A stretch of 46,762 nt of DNA from an uncultured Marvinbryantia sp. (GTDB lineage: Bacteria > Bacillota > Clostridia > Lachnospirales > Lachnospiraceae): contig CAKRVB010000023.1 of NCBI GenBank assembly GCA_934408725.1, forward strand, positions 1 to 46,762, given 5' to 3'. A model generated the notes under the pieces. The model was not told the DNA's origin. It ran no database searches and saw only the letters and a program-made list of their open reading frames with translations. Positions within the stretch are counted from its first letter, which is position 1. Every line of letters starts with the position of its first letter. This document shows positions 16,637 through 25,548 of this stretch, piece by piece. Position numbers and translations under genes: made by a program.

Positions 16637-16790
16637 GTTATTGGCATAAGTATGCCATAAGTATAACTGTAGGGACTTACAGGGTTAGCCCGGGATATCT
16701 TGCTGTGGATACATTAGGAGCAGCATTGGCCGGGAAGGATTGGGAGTATCCCATAGGCAGTTCACGAATATAATATAAGAGGTGAAAGAC
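16637..16790 (+). promoter_or_regulatory. Long structured rpmE leader, candidate L31 autoregulatory RNA
   Basis: About 154 untranslated bases separate the predicted transcription start from the rpmE start codon, unusually long for this window. Visible pairings include GGG-TTAG-CCC near 16682-16691, GCTG (16702-16705) with CAGC (16721-16724), and a closing GGGATA (16692-16697) with TATCCC (16747-16752). L31 leader RNA motifs that bind the ribosomal protein have been reported for Firmicutes. Assignment to that class is inference, because I cannot align it here. Confidence 0.5.
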
Positions 16791-16991
16791 ATGAGAGAAG
16801 GAATCCATCCTGAGTATTATCAGGCAACTGTAACTTGCAACTGTGGCAATACATTTGTGACAGGATCTACAAAGAAAGATATCCACGTAGAAATCTGCTC
16901 CAAATGCCACTCATTCTATACAGGTCAGCAGAAATCCGCTGCTGCACGTGGACGTATTGATAAGTTCAATAAGAAATACGGCATTAAATAA
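16791..16991 (+). CDS. rpmE: 50S ribosomal protein L31, zinc-binding form
   Basis: L31 bridges the two ribosomal subunits. I chose the ATG at 16791, 6 bases after AAGAGGTG, giving 66 residues; the in-frame GTG nine bases earlier is part of that ribosome binding site. Zinc ligands are present as Cys16, Cys18, Cys36 and Cys39, so this is the C+ type, which in other bacteria is replaced by a Cys-free paralogue during zinc shortage. The conserved FYTGQQK segment follows. It has its own promoter and a terminator behind it. Confidence 0.97.
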   Translation: MREGIHPEYYQATVTCNCGNTFVTGSTKKDIHVEICSKCHSFYTGQQKSAAARGRIDKFNKKYGIK

Positions 16992-17006
16992 TAAGAAGCG
17001 TAAGGT

Positions 17007-17037
17007 AAGGTTGAGGTTGGAAAATCTCAACCTTTTT
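17007..17037 (+). terminator. Terminator after rpmE, abutting the yqhQ RBS
   Basis: Arms AAGGTTGAG (17007-17015) and its complement (17026-17034) form a perfect 9-bp stem with a 10-base loop, running into five T (17033-17037). The AGGAGG of yqhQ begins 4 bases later, so yqhQ has no promoter of its own in the gap and depends on partial read-through. Confidence 0.8.
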
Positions 17038-17051
17038 GCTAGGAGGAAAAC

Positions 17052-18110
17052 ATGGGCGTGAAGGGTTCAGGCATTGGCGGCCAGGCAGTCATGGAAGGCG
17101 TTATGATGAAGAACGGAGACCGCTATGCGGTAGCTGTCCGAAAGCCGGATAAAGAAATTATTGTAAAGACTGCTGAGTCTCCAGGTTTTGTAAAAGGAAA
17201 GAAGTTTTTTGGACTGCCATTTGTCAGAGGCGTGTTTAATTTTGTAGATTCTCTGGTACTTGGTATGAAGACACTCACGTATTCAGCCGGATTCTTTGAC
17301 GATGAAGAAGAGGAAGAACCGGAAAAGGAACCATCAAAACTGGAAAAGAAGATCGATGATTTCCTTGGAACAAAAAAAGGAATGGATCTGTTGATGGGGA
17401 TAACGGTTGCATTTTCCATGGTGCTGGCGGTTGCAGTATTTATGATTCTGCCATATCTATTGTCACTTTTACTGAGAAAAGTGACAGATTCCCAGTCATT
17501 GATTGCAGCCTGTGAGGGTGTGCTGAAGATCGTTATATTTATGGGGTATATAACTCTGATTTCCAGAATGAAAGATATTCAGAGAGTGTTTATGTATCAT
17601 GGCGCCGAACATAAGTGTATCAACTGTATTGAACATGGACTTGAGCTGAATGTGGAAAACGTCATGAAAAGCTCCAGAGAGCATAAACGCTGCGGAACCA
17701 GTTTCCTGCTGATTGTTATGGTAGTCAGTATTATTCTCCATATGTTTATTCGCGTAGATTCCAAAACACTGGGATTTGTGATTCGTATTCTTCTGCTTCC
17801 GGTTGTGGCAGGTATTTCCTATGAGTTTATCCGCCTGGCAGGAACAAGTGATAACAGGCTTGTAGCACTGCTCAGTAAACCGGGAATGGCATTGCAGCAT
17901 ATGACAACAAGAGAGCCTGATCCGGACATGGTGGAAGTAGCGATTGCTTCTGTGGAAGCGGTATTTGACTGGAAGAAGTTCCTGAATGAGAACTTTGGAG
18001 CAAACTACGAACTGACAGAGCAAGAATATGTAGTTGGAGAGACGATTGTGCCGGGAACAGAAAAGGAATCTGCAGCCCAGCTGAAGAAGACAGAAGAGGT
18101 CACTGCATGA
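17052..18110 (+). CDS. DUF1385 membrane protein, YqhQ-like
   Basis: A 352-residue membrane protein of the DUF1385 family, named YqhQ in Bacillus; its function is unknown. The conserved start GIGGQAVMEGVMMKNGDRYAVA is present, as is YHGAEHKCINCIEHG, a motif rich in potential metal ligands. Three or four hydrophobic helices lie at about 120-145, 155-172, 215-232 and 237-255. An acidic stretch (EEEEEPEKEP, about 80-92) precedes the first. The last codon overlaps prmC (ATGA). The gene order L31-YqhQ-PrmC-RF1 is common in Clostridia, which ties it loosely to translation genes. Confidence 0.9.
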   Translation: MGVKGSGIGGQAVMEGVMMKNGDRYAVAVRKPDKEIIVKTAESPGFVKGKKFFGLPFVRGVFNFVDSLVLGMKTLTYSAGFFDDEEEEEPEKEPSKLEKKIDDFLGTKKGMDLLMGITVAFSMVLAVAVFMILPYLLSLLLRKVTDSQSLIAACEGVLKIVIFMGYITLISRMKDIQRVFMYHGAEHKCINCIEHGLELNVENVMKSSREHKRCGTSFLLIVMVVSIILHMFIRVDSKTLGFVIRILLLPVVAGISYEFIRLAGTSDNRLVALLSKPGMALQHMTTREPDPDMVEVAIASVEAVFDWKKFLNENFGANYELTEQEYVVGETIVPGTEKESAAQLKKTEEVTA

Positions 18111-18943
18111 CCTGGCAGGAAGCATATAAAAGGGGCACAGCCAGGCTGCAGCAATGCGGCGTAGAAGAAGCTGGTGCAGATGCCTGGATTCTTCTGGAAG
18201 AATTCGGTAAGATAGATCGGGCACATTATTTTCTGCGACAGATGGAAGAGATGCCTGAAGAAGCATGGCATAGCTATGAATGTGCCATTGCAAAAAGAGC
18301 ACAGCGAATTCCGGTACAGCAGATAACCGGAAAGCAGGAGTTTTGTGGACTGGAGTTTCAGGTGAATGAAAAGGTGTTGATTCCCAGACAGGATACAGAA
18401 TGCCTGGTAGAGGAAGCACTGAAAAAGGTGAAACCGGGAGGCCATGTGCTGGATGTATGTACCGGCTCGGGCTGCATTATTATCAGCATCCAGAAGCTGA
18501 TGAGGGATCAGTGTGTCTGCTGTGCAACAGATATTTCCAAAGAGGCTCTGGAAGTGGCTGAAAAAAATGCAATGCATCTGGAAGCAAAAGTAAGGTTTGT
18601 ACAGGGCGACCTTATGGAAAATGTGACAGGACGATATCACTGTATTGTTTCTAATCCACCTTACATTGAGAGTGAAGTGATCAGGGGACTGGAACCGGAA
18701 GTACGGGATCATGAGCCGATGCTGGCATTAGATGGAAAGGAAGACGGACTCTTTTTTTACCGGAAGATCATAAAAGAGGCGTTGCATTACCTGGAGCCAG
18801 AGGGATGGCTGTTATTTGAAATTGGATATCTGCAGGGAGAGGCAGTGAGCACACTGATGATTCAGAGCGGATACCGGGAAGTGACTGTGAAAAAGGATCT
18901 GGCCGGGTTGGATCGGATTGTACTGGGACAATATCGGCCCTGA
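18107..18943 (+). CDS. prmC: Release factor glutamine N5-methyltransferase
   Basis: PrmC methylates the Gln of the GGQ motif in RF1 and RF2, which speeds peptide release. The 278-residue protein has the N-terminal helical substrate-binding domain (about 1-80), the SAM-binding motif [10 protein letters not shown] (about 115) and the catalytic NPPY motif (near 183) that holds the target amide. The start overlaps the yqhQ stop as ATGA, and its substrate RF1 is encoded 17 bases downstream, with RF2 elsewhere in the window. Confidence 0.96.
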   Translation: MTWQEAYKRGTARLQQCGVEEAGADAWILLEEFGKIDRAHYFLRQMEEMPEEAWHSYECAIAKRAQRIPVQQITGKQEFCGLEFQVNEKVLIPRQDTECLVEEALKKVKPGGHVLDVCTGSGCIIISIQKLMRDQCVCCATDISKEALEVAEKNAMHLEAKVRFVQGDLMENVTGRYHCIVSNPPYIESEVIRGLEPEVRDHEPMLALDGKEDGLFFYRKIIKEALHYLEPEGWLLFEIGYLQGEAVSTLMIQSGYREVTVKKDLAGLDRIVLGQYRP

Positions 18944-18960
18944 TAGATAAAGGAGGAACT

Positions 18961-20034
18961 ATGTTTGATAAACTGGAGGATCTGCTGATCCGTTTTGAAG
19001 AAGTATTAAATGAACTGAACGAACCAACAGTTGCCAACAATCAGGCTCGTTTTCAGAAACTGATGAAAGAACAAAGTGATCTGCAGCCAATTGTAGATGC
19101 TTATAAAGAATATAAGGACTGCAAACAGACAGCAGAAGATTCTGTAACCATGCTGGAAGAAGAATCAGATGAAGAAATGCGTGAACTGTTAAAAGAAGAA
19201 CTGTCTGATGCAAAGAAACGTATTGAAGAGCTGGAAAGAGAACTGAAGATTCTGCTTCTGCCAAAGGATCCGAATGATGATAAAAACGTTATCGTAGAGA
19301 TTCGTGCCGGTGCAGGTGGAGATGAAGCAGCACTTTTTGCGGCAGAGATGTATCGTCTTTATGTAAAATACGCAGAGAAGAATCGTTGGAAAGTGGAACT
19401 GATGAACTGCGATGAGATCGGAATTGGTGGAATGAAGGAAGTAAACTTCATGATTACCGGAAAGGGTGCCTATTCCAAACTGAAGTACGAAAGTGGTGTA
19501 CATCGTGTACAGCGTGTTCCTGAGACAGAGTCAGGCGGAAGAATTCACACTTCTACGATTACAGTTGCGGTTATGCCGGAAGTAGAAGAGGTAGATGTAG
19601 TGATTGACGAAAAAGATATTCGTATTGATGTTATGCGTGCATCAGGAAATGGTGGACAGTGTGTCAATACGACTGACTCGGCTGTACGACTGACCCATTA
19701 CCCGACCGGTATTGTGGTATACAGCCAGACAGAGAAATCTCAGCTGCAGAATAAGGCAAAGGCATTTGCACTGTTACGTGCAAAGCTGTATGATATTGAG
19801 CAGCAGAAGGCACACGATGCAGAGGCAGAACTGAGAAGAAGCCAGATCGGTACAGGAGATCGTTCTGAGAAGATTCGTACTTACAACTTCCCACAGGGAC
19901 GTGTGACAGATCACAGAATCAAGCTGACACTGTATAAGCTGGATTCTATTATGAATGGTGATATTGATGAACTGATTGACAGTCTGATTGCTGCAGACCA
20001 GGCAGCAAAGCTGGCTAATCTGAATGAAGAATAA
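18961..20034 (+). CDS. prfA: Peptide chain release factor 1
   Basis: RF1 ends translation at UAA and UAG. The 357-residue protein has an N-terminal coiled-coil region, the tripeptide anticodon region with P-E-T in place of the E. coli P-A-T (it fits the RF1 P-x-T pattern), and the catalytic GGQ in [11 protein letters not shown]. The motif distinguishes it from RF2, which has S-P-F. SD AAAGGAGG precedes the ATG. It is the last gene of the coupled yqhQ-prmC-prfA run, and glmM follows after 34 bases. Confidence 0.97.
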   Translation: MFDKLEDLLIRFEEVLNELNEPTVANNQARFQKLMKEQSDLQPIVDAYKEYKDCKQTAEDSVTMLEEESDEEMRELLKEELSDAKKRIEELERELKILLLPKDPNDDKNVIVEIRAGAGGDEAALFAAEMYRLYVKYAEKNRWKVELMNCDEIGIGGMKEVNFMITGKGAYSKLKYESGVHRVQRVPETESGGRIHTSTITVAVMPEVEEVDVVIDEKDIRIDVMRASGNGGQCVNTTDSAVRLTHYPTGIVVYSQTEKSQLQNKAKAFALLRAKLYDIEQQKAHDAEAELRRSQIGTGDRSEKIRTYNFPQGRVTDHRIKLTLYKLDSIMNGDIDELIDSLIAADQAAKLANLNEE

Positions 20035-20068
20035 ATAGCGTGAAACGCAAAGCTAAGGAGCGGACATT

Positions 20069-21415
20069 ATGGGAAAATATTTTGGAACAGATGGTTTCCG
20101 TGGGGAAGCAAATGTAAATCTTACGGTAGAACATGCATTTAAAGTAGGAAGATTTCTGGGCTGGTATTTTGGAAGAAATCATAAAGCGAATATTGTGATT
20201 GGGAAAGATACCAGAAGAAGCAGTTATATGTTTGAATATTCACTGGTAGCAGGACTGACTGCATCCGGTGCAGATGCTTACCTGCTCCACGTAACGACAA
20301 CACCGAGTGTATCGTATGTGGTTCGTACAGAAGATTTTGACTGTGGTATTATGATTTCGGCGAGTCACAATCCATTTTATGATAATGGAATAAAAATTAT
20401 CAACGGACATGGCCACAAGATGGAAGCAAGTGTGGAAGAACTTATCGAAAAGTACATCGATGGAGAAACTGAGGAACTTCCGCTGGCTACCAGAGAAAAT
20501 GTAGGACGTACCATAGACTATGTAGCAGGAAGAAACCGTTATATTGGTTATCTGATTTCCCTGGCTACCAGATCCTTTAAGCGCTACCGTATTGGTCTGG
20601 ACTGTGCTAACGGAAGTGCATCTTCTATTGCAAAGAGTGTATTTGATGCACTGGGAGCGAAGACTTATGTGATCAATAATGAGCCAGATGGAACGAATAT
20701 TAATACGAACTGCGGATCCACTCATATTGAGGTACTTCAGAATCTGGTAAGAGAAAAAAAACTGGATGTGGGATTTGCCTATGATGGAGATGCAGACCGC
20801 TGCATCGCTGTAGATGAGAATGGAGAAGTGGTAAACGGAGACCTGATTCTTTATGTATGTGGAAAGTATTTAAAAGAAAATGGTCGTCTGAAAAATGATA
20901 CGGTAGTAACAACCGTAATGTCTAACCTGGGATTATACAAAGCGTTTGACCGTGCCGGAATTGAGTATGAAAAGACTGCGGTTGGAGATAAATATGTATA
21001 TGAGAATATGATGAAAAATGGTCACTGCCTTGGTGGTGAGCAGTCAGGACATATTATCTTCAGCAAACATGCGACAACCGGGGATGGTATTCTGACTTCA
21101 CTGATGATCATGGAAGTGCTGACAGAGAAGAAGATGAGTCTGGCAGCGCTGACTGCCGATGTAAGAATCTATCCACAGCTTCTGAAAAATGTACGGGTTG
21201 CTGACAAACAGGAAGCTCGTGAGAATCCGGCAGTGGTAGAAGCGATTCAGAAAGTAGAGCAGGAACTTGGTGAAGACGGCCGCATTCTGGTAAGAGAAAG
21301 TGGAACAGAACCTGTGATTCGTGTTATGGTGGAAGCATCCGAAGAAGCGTTTTGCGAAAAGTATGTAAATCAGGTAATTGATGTGATGACAAGACAGGGA
21401 CTGGTAGTAGAATAG
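20069..21415 (+). CDS. glmM: Phosphoglucosamine mutase
   Basis: GlmM converts glucosamine-6-phosphate to glucosamine-1-phosphate, a step toward UDP-GlcNAc and peptidoglycan. The 448 residues match the family. The start FGTDGFRGEAN is typical. The phosphoserine loop ISASHNP places the catalytic Ser at residue 99. The metal-binding DGDADRC, the sugar-binding GEQSGHII and the phosphate-binding RESGTEPVIRV follow in order. SD CTAAGGAG lies ahead of the ATG, and an intrinsic terminator follows the stop. Confidence 0.97.
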   Translation: MGKYFGTDGFRGEANVNLTVEHAFKVGRFLGWYFGRNHKANIVIGKDTRRSSYMFEYSLVAGLTASGADAYLLHVTTTPSVSYVVRTEDFDCGIMISASHNPFYDNGIKIINGHGHKMEASVEELIEKYIDGETEELPLATRENVGRTIDYVAGRNRYIGYLISLATRSFKRYRIGLDCANGSASSIAKSVFDALGAKTYVINNEPDGTNINTNCGSTHIEVLQNLVREKKLDVGFAYDGDADRCIAVDENGEVVNGDLILYVCGKYLKENGRLKNDTVVTTVMSNLGLYKAFDRAGIEYEKTAVGDKYVYENMMKNGHCLGGEQSGHIIFSKHATTGDGILTSLMIMEVLTEKKMSLAALTADVRIYPQLLKNVRVADKQEARENPAVVEAIQKVEQELGEDGRILVRESGTEPVIRVMVEASEEAFCEKYVNQVIDVMTRQGLVVE

Positions 21416-21442
21416 CCGAACCTGCCGTATATGGATGTGTGG

Positions 21443-21494
21443 AAAGGGATGGGCGTGATTCGATGGAAATACAAGAACGCTCATCCCTTTTCAA
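21443..21494 (+). terminator. Terminator after glmM
   Basis: Arms at 21443-21456 and 21477-21490 pair over 14 bp with one G-T wobble and a 20-base loop; the 3' arm ends in a T run. The next start codon is only about 30 bases away and I see no promoter between, so the genes downstream may rely on read-through. Confidence 0.75.
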
Positions 21495-21523
21495 AAAGAA
21501 AATGATGAGGTAATAGGAACGAT

Positions 21524-22420
21524 ATGAACACTGAGTTTAAAAGGCCAGATCTGGGAGACCGGGATATCATCATGCATTATTTTTCACTGCAGAAAAGCAG
21601 AAGCTGTGAATGCACGTTTTCCTGTGTCTATCTCTGGTCCAGGTTTTATTACGTAGAATATGCCATAATGGAAGACATGATGGTATTTAAATGCGGAAAA
21701 GAACAGCCGTTTTTTGATTTCCCATATGGTGAGGAAAAAAATGTAAAAGCGGCGATTGAAGCAATAAAAGCATACTGTGAAAAAGAGAATCTTAAATTTC
21801 GGCTGGGACTGGTGACACCGGTTCAGTTTGAGATACTGGAAAGACTGTATCCGGACACTTTTGAGATTGTATATGACCGGGACAGTGCAGATTATGTTTA
21901 CGAGAGAGAAAAGCTTGCCAATCTCTCTGGAAAAAAGTATCATGGAAAGAAGAACCATGTGAACAAATTTCAGAAAACTTATCCTGACTGGAAGTATGAG
22001 AGCATTTCCGATGAAAACGTGGAAGACTGTTTCCAGATGGCACTGAAATGGAGAAATGCCAATGATGTGGATGAAGACGATGAAAAAAATGCAGAGATGA
22101 CAGTGGCGATGAATTCACTGCGTCTGTATAAGGAACTTGGACTGCGCGGAGGGCTTCTTCGGGTGAACGGGAAGGTAGTCGCATTTTCTATGGGTGAACC
22201 GGTATGTGATGATACCATTGTAGTTCATATTGAAAAGGCCCGCACGGATATCGAAGGGGCTTATTCCATGATCAATCAGCAGTTTGTCATTCATGAGACA
22301 GAAGGGTATACCTATATCAATCGAGAAGATGATGTAGGAGAAGAAGGGCTTCGCAAGGCAAAGTTATCGTACCATCCAGTATTTATGGTAGAAAAAGGTA
22401 CGGTTCGATTTAAGAAGTAA
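21524..22420 (+). CDS. DUF2156 (phosphatidylglycerol lysyltransferase-like) protein
   Basis: A 298-residue soluble protein of the DUF2156 family, which shares the tandem GNAT-like fold of the aminoacyl-transferase part of MprF. It has no membrane domain, so it is not a full MprF. Recognisable parts are the CECTFSCVYLWS segment near the N-terminus, the KKYHGKKNHVNKF loop near the middle and the C-terminal YTYINREDDVGEEGLRKAKLSY segment. Whether it transfers an amino acid from aminoacyl-tRNA, and to what, is unknown. The ribosome binding site is diffuse (GAGG and AGGA both lie upstream). An aminotransferase gene follows after 18 bases. Confidence 0.85.
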   Translation: MNTEFKRPDLGDRDIIMHYFSLQKSRSCECTFSCVYLWSRFYYVEYAIMEDMMVFKCGKEQPFFDFPYGEEKNVKAAIEAIKAYCEKENLKFRLGLVTPVQFEILERLYPDTFEIVYDRDSADYVYEREKLANLSGKKYHGKKNHVNKFQKTYPDWKYESISDENVEDCFQMALKWRNANDVDEDDEKNAEMTVAMNSLRLYKELGLRGGLLRVNGKVVAFSMGEPVCDDTIVVHIEKARTDIEGAYSMINQQFVIHETEGYTYINREDDVGEEGLRKAKLSYHPVFMVEKGTVRFKK

Positions 22421-22438
22421 AAAGAGGAGGAACTGGAA

Positions 22439-23629
22439 ATGATATCAGAGAAAATGACAGCAATGGTAAAAAACAGCTCGGCGATCCGGGCCATGTTTGA
22501 AGAAGGAAAGATCATGGCGGCCAAGTATGGTGCCGAAAATGTATATGATTTTAGCCTTGGCAATCCGAATGTTCCTGCACCAAAGGAAGTAAAGCAGGCA
22601 GTTGAGGCGATCCTTCAGGAAGAAGATCCGCTGATGGTACATGGATATATGAGCAATTCTGGCTATGAAGATGTGCGCACGGCGATTGCAGATTCTCTGA
22701 ATCAGCGTTTCGGAACCAGTTTCCATCTGGAAAATATCTTGATGACAGTAGGGGCAGCAGGAGGATTAAACGTAGTGATGAAGACACTGCTGAATCCGGG
22801 AGAAGAAGTGCTGACTTTTGCACCATATTTTGGGGAGTATCGTTCGTATGTATCGAATTACGAGGGAATTCTAAAAGCGGTACCGGCAAATACTACAGAT
22901 TTTCAGCCAAATCTGGAAAAATTCGAAGAAATGATCTGTGAAAAGACAAAGGCAGTGATCGTGAATTCTCCTAATAATCCAACCGGTGTGGTATATTCTG
23001 AAGAAACTATTCAGAAGATGGCTGAGATTCTTCGAAAGAAAGAAGCGGAGTACGGTATCAGTATTTATCTGGTCTCAGATGAACCATACCGGGAACTGGC
23101 CTATGATGGAGTGGAAGTACCTTATCTGACCAGGTATTATCACAATACGATTGTAGGTTATTCCTACAGCAAATCTCTGTCCCTTCCGGGAGAGCGTATT
23201 GGTTATCTGGTAATTCCTGATGAAGCGGACGACAGCGAGACTATCATTGGGGCTGCCAATGTGGCAAATCGTATCTTGGGCTACGTGAATGCACCATCCC
23301 TGTTTCAACGGGTGATTGCCAGATGTCTGGATGCAAAAGTTGATCTGGAATATTATGACCGCAATCGAAAGAAGCTGTATGAAGGATTGACCAAAATGGG
23401 ATTCACCTGTGTTAAACCGGAAGGAGCTTTTTATCTCTGGATGAAATCGCCGGTTGAAGATGATAAGGCATTTTGCGAAGCGGCTAAAAAATATCATTTG
23501 CTGATTGTACCAGGTTCTTCTTTTGCGGGACCGGGGTATGTACGGCTGGCCTATTGTGTATCTTATGAAACTATCTGCAATTCTCTTGGGCAGTTTGAAA
23601 AACTGGCAGAAGAGTTTGGATTGAAATAA
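22439..23629 (+). CDS. PLP-dependent class I/II aminotransferase
   Basis: A fold-type I aminotransferase of 396 residues. The PLP-binding Lys lies in SYSKSLSLPGERIGY, the conserved NSPNNPTG segment is near residue 180, SDEPYREL gives the cofactor Asp/Tyr, and an Arg near the C-terminus (GYVRLAYC) should hold the substrate carboxylate. It falls among aspartate/alanine-type aminotransferases, but the substrate cannot be named from sequence. SD GAGGAGG precedes the ATG. hisC, another fold-type I aminotransferase, begins 30 bases downstream, though the two are clearly different subfamilies and not a recent duplication. Confidence 0.93.
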   Translation: MISEKMTAMVKNSSAIRAMFEEGKIMAAKYGAENVYDFSLGNPNVPAPKEVKQAVEAILQEEDPLMVHGYMSNSGYEDVRTAIADSLNQRFGTSFHLENILMTVGAAGGLNVVMKTLLNPGEEVLTFAPYFGEYRSYVSNYEGILKAVPANTTDFQPNLEKFEEMICEKTKAVIVNSPNNPTGVVYSEETIQKMAEILRKKEAEYGISIYLVSDEPYRELAYDGVEVPYLTRYYHNTIVGYSYSKSLSLPGERIGYLVIPDEADDSETIIGAANVANRILGYVNAPSLFQRVIARCLDAKVDLEYYDRNRKKLYEGLTKMGFTCVKPEGAFYLWMKSPVEDDKAFCEAAKKYHLLIVPGSSFAGPGYVRLAYCVSYETICNSLGQFEKLAEEFGLK

Positions 23630-23659
23630 AAGAATGTGCAGAAAATGAGGAGAAGAGCA

Positions 23660-24712
23660 ATGAGTATCTGGGAAGAAAACGTAAGAAAAGTAGTTCCGTA
23701 TACACCGGGAGAACAGCCGGATTTTCCGGACATGATAAAGTTAAATACCAATGAGAATCCATATCCGCCCTCTCCATTGGTAGAAAAGGCGCTGAAGGAG
23801 ATGGATGCCGATACCCTGCGCCTGTATCCGGCACCGGCAGCCGATGCCCTGGTAGAAGGGCTGGCAGCAGCCTATCATGTGAAAAAGGAACAGGTATTTG
23901 TGGGAGTGGGATCAGATGATGTACTGGCTATGGCCTTCCTGACATTTTTTAATTCGGATAAACCGATTTTATTCCCGAATATTACGTATTCGTTTTATGA
24001 TGTGTGGGCAGATCTCTTTCGAATTCCGTATGAGCAGATTCCTTTAAACGAAGAATTTGCCATTGTGCCGGAAGATTATATGAAAGAAAATGGTGGCATT
24101 ATTTTTCCAAATCCCAATGCTCCGACCGGTGTGGAAATGCCTTTTGAAGAGGTGGAAAGAATTATAGCACACAATCCAGAGTCTGTTGTGATCATCGATG
24201 AGGCCTATGTGGATTTTGGAGCAACGTCTGTGTTGCCGTTAATAGAAAAATATGAGAATCTTCTGGTGGTTCAGACCACATCCAAGTCCAGATCCATGGC
24301 TGGTATGCGTATTGGGTTTGCGTTCGGAAGTGAGAAGCTGATTCATTATCTGAATGATGCCAAGTATTCCTTTAATTCCTATACCATGAACCGGCCAAGC
24401 CTGATTCTGGGAAGCGCAGCAATTCAGGATGAAGCATATTTTCAGGAGACCACTGCAAAGATTGTGTCTGTCAGGGAGTGGACAAAGAAAGAACTGAAGA
24501 GACTGGGATTTTCTTTCCCGGATTCAAAGACAAATTTTATTTTTGCCACACATGAGCATGTGCCGGCAAAAGAATTATTTGAAGCACTGAAAAAGCAGCA
24601 TATTTTCGTGCGCTACTTTAATAAGCCAGGTATTGATAATTACTTACGTATTACGATTGGAACAGAGGAGCAGATGAAAAAGCTGATCACATTCCTGGAA
24701 CAGTATCTGTAA
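23660..24712 (+). CDS. hisC: Histidinol-phosphate aminotransferase
   Basis: HisC makes histidinol phosphate from imidazole acetol phosphate and glutamate, step seven of histidine synthesis. I chose the ATG at 23660, 6 bases after TGAGGAGA, giving 350 residues (family about 350-360); an in-frame GTG at 23636 would add eight non-conserved residues. Typical motifs are KLNTNENPYPPSP at the N-terminus, NPNAPTG in the middle, IIDEAYVDFG, TTSKSRSMAGMRIGFA with the PLP Lys, and NYLRITIGT at the end. No other his gene is adjacent. A eukaryote-type hisA lies 6 kb downstream. Confidence 0.94.
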   Translation: MSIWEENVRKVVPYTPGEQPDFPDMIKLNTNENPYPPSPLVEKALKEMDADTLRLYPAPAADALVEGLAAAYHVKKEQVFVGVGSDDVLAMAFLTFFNSDKPILFPNITYSFYDVWADLFRIPYEQIPLNEEFAIVPEDYMKENGGIIFPNPNAPTGVEMPFEEVERIIAHNPESVVIIDEAYVDFGATSVLPLIEKYENLLVVQTTSKSRSMAGMRIGFAFGSEKLIHYLNDAKYSFNSYTMNRPSLILGSAAIQDEAYFQETTAKIVSVREWTKKELKRLGFSFPDSKTNFIFATHEHVPAKELFEALKKQHIFVRYFNKPGIDNYLRITIGTEEQMKKLITFLEQYL

Positions 24713-24751
24713 GATACCGGAATATATGCACAGGAGAGGATATCGCACAAA

Positions 24752-25543
24752 ATGAAAGAAGAGCGCGCAGCATACGAAGAGTTTGCTTCTGTATATGATA
24801 TGTTCATGGAGGAAATTCCATATAAAAAGTGGCTTTCCAATATTACACAGATCCTGCAAAAAGAAGGGATCTATGACGGTCTGGTGCTGGAACTGGGATG
24901 TGGAACAGGCACCTTTACAGAACTGATGGCAAAATCAGGGTATGATATGATTGGAGTGGATTCCAGCATGGAAATGCTGGAGCAGGCGTTAGGGAAAAAG
25001 GCAGAATCAGGCTATGATATTCTATACCTGCAGCAGGATATGCGGGAGTTTGAATTGTATGGTACAGTAAAAGCTGTAGTCAGTGTCTGTGATTCTATAA
25101 ATTATATTCTGACTGAAGAGGATCTGGAACAGGTATTTGCCAGTGTGAACAATTATCTGGATCCAGGTGGACTCTTTCTTTTTGATTTGAAAACCATATA
25201 TTATTTTCGTGATGTCTGTGGAGACTGCGTTCTGGCAGACAGCAGAGAAGAAGGCAGCTTTATCTGGGAGAACAGCTGGTTTGAAGAAGAACAGATCAAC
25301 GAATATGATCTGACATTGTTCATCAGAGAGCAGTCCGGACTCTATCGAAGAGAACAGGAACTCCATGATCAGAGAGGATATGAGATCGATACCATTCGTC
25401 GGATATTGATACAGGCCGGAATGGAATGGGTATCCGCTTTGGATGCGGATACGATGAAAGAACCGACCGAGAGCAGTGAGCGAATCTATATCATAGCCAG
25501 AGAAAAAGGTAAGAAAAAACAAAATGAAAAACAGAAAGGATGA
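24752..25543 (+). CDS. Class I SAM-dependent methyltransferase
   Basis: A 263-residue methyltransferase with the glycine-rich SAM motif LELGCGTGTFTE (about 48), the acidic ribose-binding position in MIGVDSSMEML, and motif IV-like VVSVCDSINYILTEEDL. The family is broad and the substrate cannot be predicted. The C-terminus ends in a very basic KGKKKQNEKQKG tail that overlaps the hslO ribosome binding site. The stop overlaps an ATG (ATGA), but the better hslO start is nine bases further on. Confidence 0.88.
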   Translation: MKEERAAYEEFASVYDMFMEEIPYKKWLSNITQILQKEGIYDGLVLELGCGTGTFTELMAKSGYDMIGVDSSMEMLEQALGKKAESGYDILYLQQDMREFELYGTVKAVVSVCDSINYILTEEDLEQVFASVNNYLDPGGLFLFDLKTIYYFRDVCGDCVLADSREEGSFIWENSWFEEEQINEYDLTLFIREQSGLYRREQELHDQRGYEIDTIRRILIQAGMEWVSALDADTMKEPTESSERIYIIAREKGKKKQNEKQKG

Positions 25544-25548
25544 CAGAA

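Noticed and set aside
16782..16790. GTG start for rpmE giving 69 residues
   Set aside because: The GTG is part of the AAGAGGTG ribosome binding site; the ATG at 16791 has correct spacing and gives the usual L31 N-terminus.
22439..24712. Duplication of an aminotransferase gene (the 22439 gene and hisC)
   Set aside because: Both are fold-type I enzymes, but motifs around the PLP Lys and overall sequence differ strongly; they belong to separate old subfamilies.
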